21,569 nt of DNA, taken from NCBI GenBank assembly GCA_964632015.1, contig CAZWAT010000023.1:1-21569 (forward strand). Direction: 5' to 3'. Under the pieces are notes generated by a model. The model was given only the letters and a program-made list of their open reading frames with translations, had not been told where the DNA came from and made no database searches. Position numbers and translations under genes: made by a program. This document shows positions 16,749 through 21,569 of the stretch, piece by piece (the stretch's first letter is position 1; every line of letters begins with the position of its first letter). The DNA is from JAAYCO01 sp964632015 (GTDB taxonomy: Bacteria > Planctomycetota > Phycisphaerae > SM23-33).

Positions 16749-17753
16749 TTAGTGCTTGCGGGCCGAGGCCAGATCGATGGCAAGGTTGATCGCCGCGGCC
16801 ATGCTTGACGCGTCCGCCTTGTTCTTGCCCGCGATGTCGAAGGCGGTTCCATGGTCGGGGCTGGTGCGGATGATGGGCAGCCCCAGGGTGACATTGACGG
16901 CGTCTTTCCACGAGAGCAGCTTGACCGGAATCAACCCCTGGTCATGATACATCGCGACGACGCAGTCGAACTTTCCCTCGAGCGCCTTGAGGAAGATCGT
17001 ATCGCCAGGCAGCGGTCCTTCGACGTTTTTACCCGACTCTTTCGCCAGGAGGATTGCGGGTTTAATGATTCGTTCTTCTTCGTCGCCGAACGCGCCTTCT
17101 TCGCCCGCGTGCGGGTTGAGACCTGCAACGCCGATGCGGGGGTTGTCCATCTTCCACCAGTCTCGCAGGGCCTGGTCGGCAAGGTCGATGGGGTTGAAGA
17201 CGCATCCTATAGTAAGGAGGTTGCGAATCTCCATAAGCGGCACGTGTATGGTCGCAAGCACCACCTTCAGCCGGGGCGCGACGAACATCATCGCCACGTT
17301 GCGAACCCTGAACCTTTCGGCGAGAAGCTCGGTGTGACCGGGGTACCGCTTGTATCCGGCAAGTCGCCAACTGGTCTTCGAGATGGGCGCGGTGACGATT
17401 GCGTCGATCAGGCCGTTTTTCACTGCGTCAATGGCGTCTTCGCAGAACCTCATGCTGACCAGCCCGCCGAGTTTCGTGGACCCGCGCTGAATCTTCGCCG
17501 GTAATGGAATTTCGTCATAGTCGAGCACGACCAGGGGCAGGTTGTAGCGTCGCGCGTTCTCGTGGTGATCGCGGAAGAAGCTCAAATTCTGTTCGAGCAT
17601 ATCGGCGGTGTATGCGATTTGCTCGCTCAGGCCGAAGATGATGAACCTGGCACGATCACGAATCTCAGGCCTGGACAAGGCCTTGACGATGATTTCCGCC
17701 CCGATTCCCGCCGGGTCGCCCATCGTCACACCAATTGTCGGAAGATCATGCAT
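16749..17753 (-). CDS. pdxA: 4-hydroxythreonine-4-phosphate dehydrogenase (PdxA family)
   Basis: Oxidises 4-phosphohydroxy-L-threonine in the DXP-dependent route to pyridoxal 5'-phosphate; the product condenses with DXP through PdxJ. The 334-residue length is normal. The N-terminus TIGVTMGDPAGIGAE is diagnostic. Metal-binding histidines match H170 (ATIHVPL), H215 (LNPHAGE) and H270 (MYHDQG), and substrate contacts match H140-T141 (PGHTEL). The segment TSPDHGTAFDIAGK closes the active site. PdxA2-type D-threonate/D-erythronate phosphate dehydrogenases are close relatives, but no sugar-acid kinase is nearby, so PdxA is preferred. The start at 17753 has no Shine-Dalgarno, but TAGAAT lies exactly 7 nt upstream, suggesting a leaderless message. 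It follows the short-chain dehydrogenase gene after 57 bp. Confidence 0.92.
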   Translation of the reverse strand: MHDLPTIGVTMGDPAGIGAEIIVKALSRPEIRDRARFIIFGLSEQIAYTADMLEQNLSFFRDHHENARRYNLPLVVLDYDEIPLPAKIQRGSTKLGGLVSMRFCEDAIDAVKNGLIDAIVTAPISKTSWRLAGYKRYPGHTELLAERFRVRNVAMMFVAPRLKVVLATIHVPLMEIRNLLTIGCVFNPIDLADQALRDWWKMDNPRIGVAGLNPHAGEEGAFGDEEERIIKPAILLAKESGKNVEGPLPGDTIFLKALEGKFDCVVAMYHDQGLIPVKLLSWKDAVNVTLGLPIIRTSPDHGTAFDIAGKNKADASSMAAAINLAIDLASARKH

Positions 17754-17760
17754 GAAACGG

Positions 17761-17766
17761 ATTCTA
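17761..17766 (-). promoter_or_regulatory. TAGAAT -10 box 7 nt before pdxA (leaderless candidate)
   Basis: The minus strand reads TAGAAT-CCGTTTC-ATG. The hexamer matches TATAAT at five of six and has the same 7 nt distance as the amidase promoter. There is no recognisable -35 at 16-18 bp, though a TG directly precedes the hexamer. Confidence 0.35.
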
Positions 17767-17810
17767 CATTACCTGGGGCATTTCCTGTTGGACAAAAACC
17801 CCGTTTCGCC

Positions 17811-18626
17811 TCACGTGCGTTGTCGCTTGAGGATGTCGTCATGGTAGAACTTCATCAACCAGTCGGCGAACCTCGGGCACAGTGCGGACGCCAGCACCAG
17901 AAATTTCCCTCCCGGCGTGAACACGACCTGCGGGACGTTCTTCCCAGTGATCCTTACGATTTTTCGGGCAACCTTTTCAGGACTCATCATGGTCCTCAGC
18001 CGGACAAAACTGCTTTCGTACCCGGCGTTGTGATTTCTGCCCTGCACGTTGCCGAAGAACTCCGTTCGCGTCAGACCCGGACAAAGCAGCGTCACTCGAA
18101 CATTGTAGGGTTTCATCTCGACCCGCATCGACTCGGTCAATCCGCATACGGCGAATTTGCTGGCACTGTAGGCCCCGTTGAACGGCGACCCGCGTTTTCC
18201 TATCACCGAGGAAACATTGAAAATATGCCCTCTTTTCTGGGCGGTCATGACCTGGGCCGCTGCCTTGCAGCCGTAGAAAAGCCCATAGAAATTCACGTCG
18301 AATATCCGCCTCAGGCGGGCGTCGTTGATCTGGTGAACACGCCCGAACTGACCGAATCCGGCGTTGTTCACCATCACATCGATAGTGCCAAATCTGTCCA
18401 CCGCCGTCGTCACCAGCCTTTGAACCTGCTCTTCGCTCGAAACGTCGGTGACAACATATTCCGCATCCGTTCCGAGCTGACGGCATTGCTCGACGACTTC
18501 ATTAAGCTTCTCTTCCCGCCTGGACCCGAGCATCAACGCCCATCCCTTGCGGGCATAGGCGAGCGCGGTCTGCTTGCCGATTCCGCTGGAGGCTCCGGTA
18601 ATTACTGCTGTTTTTCTTTCGCTCAT
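17811..18626 (-). CDS. Short-chain dehydrogenase/reductase
   Basis: A 271-residue classical SDR, a cytosolic NAD(P)-dependent oxidoreductase. Seen: the cofactor motif TGASSGIG (10-17), D61, NNAG (87-90), N112, the catalytic serine in NVSSVIG (139-140), and YSASK with Y153 and K157. After the core, CPGLTRTEF is the usual substrate-loop region. The last 35 residues include a hydrophobic stretch (FLVLASALCP) and may touch a membrane or form the substrate pocket, as in DltE/YqjQ-like acyl or steroid-like reductases. An Arg in GSRREEK after the second strand suggests NADP preference. The substrate cannot be named. The start at 18626 has only a weak AGG 3 nt upstream. It is divergent from aspS. Confidence 0.87.
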   Translation of the reverse strand: MSERKTAVITGASSGIGKQTALAYARKGWALMLGSRREEKLNEVVEQCRQLGTDAEYVVTDVSSEEQVQRLVTTAVDRFGTIDVMVNNAGFGQFGRVHQINDARLRRIFDVNFYGLFYGCKAAAQVMTAQKRGHIFNVSSVIGKRGSPFNGAYSASKFAVCGLTESMRVEMKPYNVRVTLLCPGLTRTEFFGNVQGRNHNAGYESSFVRLRTMMSPEKVARKIVRITGKNVPQVVFTPGGKFLVLASALCPRFADWLMKFYHDDILKRQRT

Positions 18627-18673
18627 TGCCTAATCATGACCCATACACCCTTTGCGAGCAACTCATCTTGCTA

Positions 18674-18701
18674 TTGAAATGCACGACGATTGCGGTAAAG
18701 T
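18674..18701 (+). promoter_or_regulatory. Putative sigma-70 promoter of aspS
   Basis: TTGAAA (18674-18679), 16 bp spacer, TAAAGT (18696-18701). Each box matches consensus at four or more of six positions. Transcription would start near 18708, giving a leader of about 23 nt before the ATG at 18731. Confidence 0.4.
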
Positions 18702-18730
18702 AACCCTTTCTACTTTTGCGGAAAGAAGCT

Positions 18731-20539
18731 ATGGATAAGATCAGCGACGAAGTTTTAGAGCGATCCCACACGTGCGGTGAGCTGCGCGACAGTGACATAT
18801 CAGCCCAGGTGAGGCTGTGTGGCTGGGTTAGAAGCTACCGTGACCACGGTGGAGTGGTTTTCATCGACCTGCGAGACCGATACGGAATCACCCAGGTCGT
18901 CTTTGACCTGCCCGACAAGAACGATCCCGACGCCGGGAAGATGTATTCCCTGGCGAGATCGCTCAGAAACGAGTGGGTAATATCGGTTTCGGGCGTCGTG
19001 AGGCACCGCGGACCCGATCGAATCAACCCCAAGCTGCCCACGGGGCATATCGAGGTACTGGGCACGTCATTGACATTGCTCAACCGCAGCGACACCGTCC
19101 CGTTCGAGCCCGACGAATTCCAGAACGTCGCAGAGGAAACACGCCTTCGATATCGGTATGTCGACATCCGCAGGCCTGGAATGACCAAGGCCCTGACGCT
19201 ACGGCACCAGATATGCAAGGCGATGAGGGATGTGCTCGATACCGATGAGTTCATAGAAATAGAAACGCCGTTCCTGACCCGTTCGACGCCTGAAGGAGCA
19301 AGAGACTTCCTCGTGCCCGCGAGGCTTCAGAGGGGAATGTTCTATGCCCTGCCCCAGAGCCCCCAGCTATTCAAGCAGATTCTAATGGTCGGCGGAATGG
19401 ATCGCTATTACCAGATCGTGCGATGCTTCCGAGATGAAGACCTTCGCGCCGATCGCCAGCCCGAGTTCACCCAGCTCGACCTCGAAATGTCGTTCGCGAC
19501 CGAGCGGCAGGTCATGGATGTCACCGACAAGGTGCTTCGGAGGGTCTGCGAGGCATCGGGTAAAGCCTATCCCGACTGCGTGCCGCGAATCACCTTCGAG
19601 CAGGCGATGGCTGACTATGGCATCGACAGGCCCGATATGCGTTTCGAAATGCTTCTTCGTGACGTGTCGGACATCGTTGGAAAATGCGATTTCAAGGTAT
19701 TCTCCGACGCCCTCGCCGGTGGGGGAATAGTCAAGGCGATTTGTCCGCCGGGCGGCGCCAGATTTACTCGAAAAGATATAGATGGATACACCGCATATTC
19801 GGCCGACTTCGGCGCAAAGGGCCTGGCGTGGAGCAAGCTCGAAAGCGATGGCTTCGCGGGCGGCGTGGCCAAATTCCTTCCCGCCGATGTGCAGTCGGCG
19901 CTGCGTGAGAGGCTTGGCGCCAGCGACGGCGATATCATCTTCTTCGTCGCCGACAAACCCGCCACCGTCAATAAGGTGCTTTCGGCATTGCGCGTGAAAC
20001 TGGGCAAAGATCTGAAACTCTACTCCGAAGACGACTTCGCGTGGTGCTGGGTGACAGACTTCCCGATGTTCGAATGGGACGAGCAGGAGCATCGCTGGAC
20101 GGCGATGCATCACCCGTTCACCAGTCCCCGGGCACAGGATCTCGACAGGCTCAGCACCGATCCGGCGAGCGTCAAAGCCCGAGCCTATGATATTATCTGC
20201 AACGGAACGGAGCTTGGCGGCGGGTCGATTCGTATTCATTCCACCGACGTGCAGAAGAAGGTTTTCGCGGCGATGGGCATAAGCGACGACGAGGCCCGCG
20301 AGAAGTTCGGCTTCCTGCTGGACGCCCTGCGATATGGCGCGCCTCCACATGGCGGGCTTGCGCTGGGGCTCGACAGGGTTGTGATGATGATGGTCGGCGC
20401 CACCTCGCTGCGCGATGTCATTGCCTTCCCTAAGACCCAGCGGGGCATGTGCGTGATGACAGAAGCGCCGTCGCTGGTGGCGGACACTCAACTGGCCGAA
20501 CTCGATCTCAAGGTGATCGTTCCGCCCGATCAACTTTAG
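18731..20539 (+). CDS. aspS: Aspartyl-tRNA synthetase, bacterial type
   Basis: Charges tRNA-Asp with aspartate. The 602 residues have the bacterial layout: an N-terminal OB-fold anticodon domain (about 25-115, CGWVRSYRDHGGVVFIDLRDR), a class II catalytic core, and the inserted GAD domain (about 290-415). Motif 2 reads CFRDEDLRADRQPEFTQLD, the flipping-loop region is RSTPEGARDFLVP, and motif 3 is GLALGLDRVVMMM. H39 in RDHGG corresponds to the residue linked to relaxed tRNA specificity in some bacteria, where the enzyme also charges tRNA-Asn. The ATG at 18731 is preferred; a TTG at 18716 is in frame, and the intervening GGAAAG is the likely Shine-Dalgarno. pheT follows after 11 bp, so they form an operon. 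Confidence 0.96.
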   Translation: MDKISDEVLERSHTCGELRDSDISAQVRLCGWVRSYRDHGGVVFIDLRDRYGITQVVFDLPDKNDPDAGKMYSLARSLRNEWVISVSGVVRHRGPDRINPKLPTGHIEVLGTSLTLLNRSDTVPFEPDEFQNVAEETRLRYRYVDIRRPGMTKALTLRHQICKAMRDVLDTDEFIEIETPFLTRSTPEGARDFLVPARLQRGMFYALPQSPQLFKQILMVGGMDRYYQIVRCFRDEDLRADRQPEFTQLDLEMSFATERQVMDVTDKVLRRVCEASGKAYPDCVPRITFEQAMADYGIDRPDMRFEMLLRDVSDIVGKCDFKVFSDALAGGGIVKAICPPGGARFTRKDIDGYTAYSADFGAKGLAWSKLESDGFAGGVAKFLPADVQSALRERLGASDGDIIFFVADKPATVNKVLSALRVKLGKDLKLYSEDDFAWCWVTDFPMFEWDEQEHRWTAMHHPFTSPRAQDLDRLSTDPASVKARAYDIICNGTELGGGSIRIHSTDVQKKVFAAMGISDDEAREKFGFLLDALRYGAPPHGGLALGLDRVVMMMVGATSLRDVIAFPKTQRGMCVMTEAPSLVADTQLAELDLKVIVPPDQL

Positions 20540-20550
20540 GAAACGCAAAG

Positions 20551-21569
<1,019 letters not shown>

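Noticed and set aside
17562..18677. A 371-codon plus-strand open frame covering the short-chain dehydrogenase gene and the start of pdxA.
   Set aside because: Both minus-strand genes are clear from their motifs; the plus-strand product has no domain, signal or ribosome site.
19382..20548. A 388-codon open frame on the strand opposite aspS.
   Set aside because: It lies entirely antisense to a gene with unmistakable class II synthetase motifs; its protein is rich in His/Arg with no recognisable domain. It is a shadow of a GC-rich coding region.

Overview
The window is a gene-dense stretch of a GC-rich bacterial chromosome, with no phage, transposon, CRISPR, rRNA or tRNA signature. The best guess is a member of the Planctomycetota, possibly Phycisphaerae-like. 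This rests on a short phenylalanyl-tRNA synthetase beta chain without its N-terminal tRNA-binding domain, an ECF-type sigma/anti-sigma pair next to a secreted protein of unknown function, a PilX-like protein with a beta-helix-type repeat, and several lipoproteins that resemble no well-known family. The assignment is an inference from protein character, not from a marker gene.

Layout. 60-1331 (-): zinc-dependent medium-chain dehydrogenase. 1426-2919 (+): lipoprotein of the alkaline phosphatase superfamily with part of its metal site missing. 2987-3781 (+): TauE/SafE permease. 3792-3866: long imperfect hairpin between converging genes. 3918-4733 (-): six-helix membrane protein. 4867-5526 (-): amidase lipoprotein. 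5735-7075 (+): glutamate dehydrogenase. 7072-8178 and 8190-9056 (-): a soluble PAS histidine kinase and a lipoprotein, transcribed as lipoprotein then kinase from a good sigma-70 promoter. 9346-11442 (-): a three-gene unit read as secreted protein, sigma factor, anti-sigma factor. 11691-13097 (+): PilX-like protein with ten TGN/SGN repeats. 13195-14328 (+): IspH of the plant/cyanobacterial type. 14329-15699 (-) and 15785-16744 (+): UDP-glucose dehydrogenase and UDP-glucuronate decarboxylase. 16749-17753 (-): PdxA. 17811-18626 (-): short-chain dehydrogenase. 18731-20539 (+) and 20551-21569 (+, cut by the window end): aspartyl-tRNA synthetase and PheT.

How the genes work together. Ugd and the decarboxylase form a two-step route from UDP-glucose to UDP-xylose and are transcribed divergently from an 85 bp gap. 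AspS and PheT form a translation operon. The sigma and anti-sigma genes are probably translationally coupled to the secreted protein upstream. Most other genes are independent housekeeping or envelope functions. No intergenic gap exceeds 300 bp; the longest (9057-9345, 11443-11690, 5527-5734) are described under the promoter and hairpin entries. In 5527-5734 I found only the amidase -10 element and no convincing promoter for glutamate dehydrogenase.

The clearest cross-cutting observation is that several genes without a Shine-Dalgarno sequence carry a -10-like hexamer a fixed short distance (often exactly 7 nt) before the start codon, which suggests leaderless transcripts. I did not find an obviously new multi-gene system.
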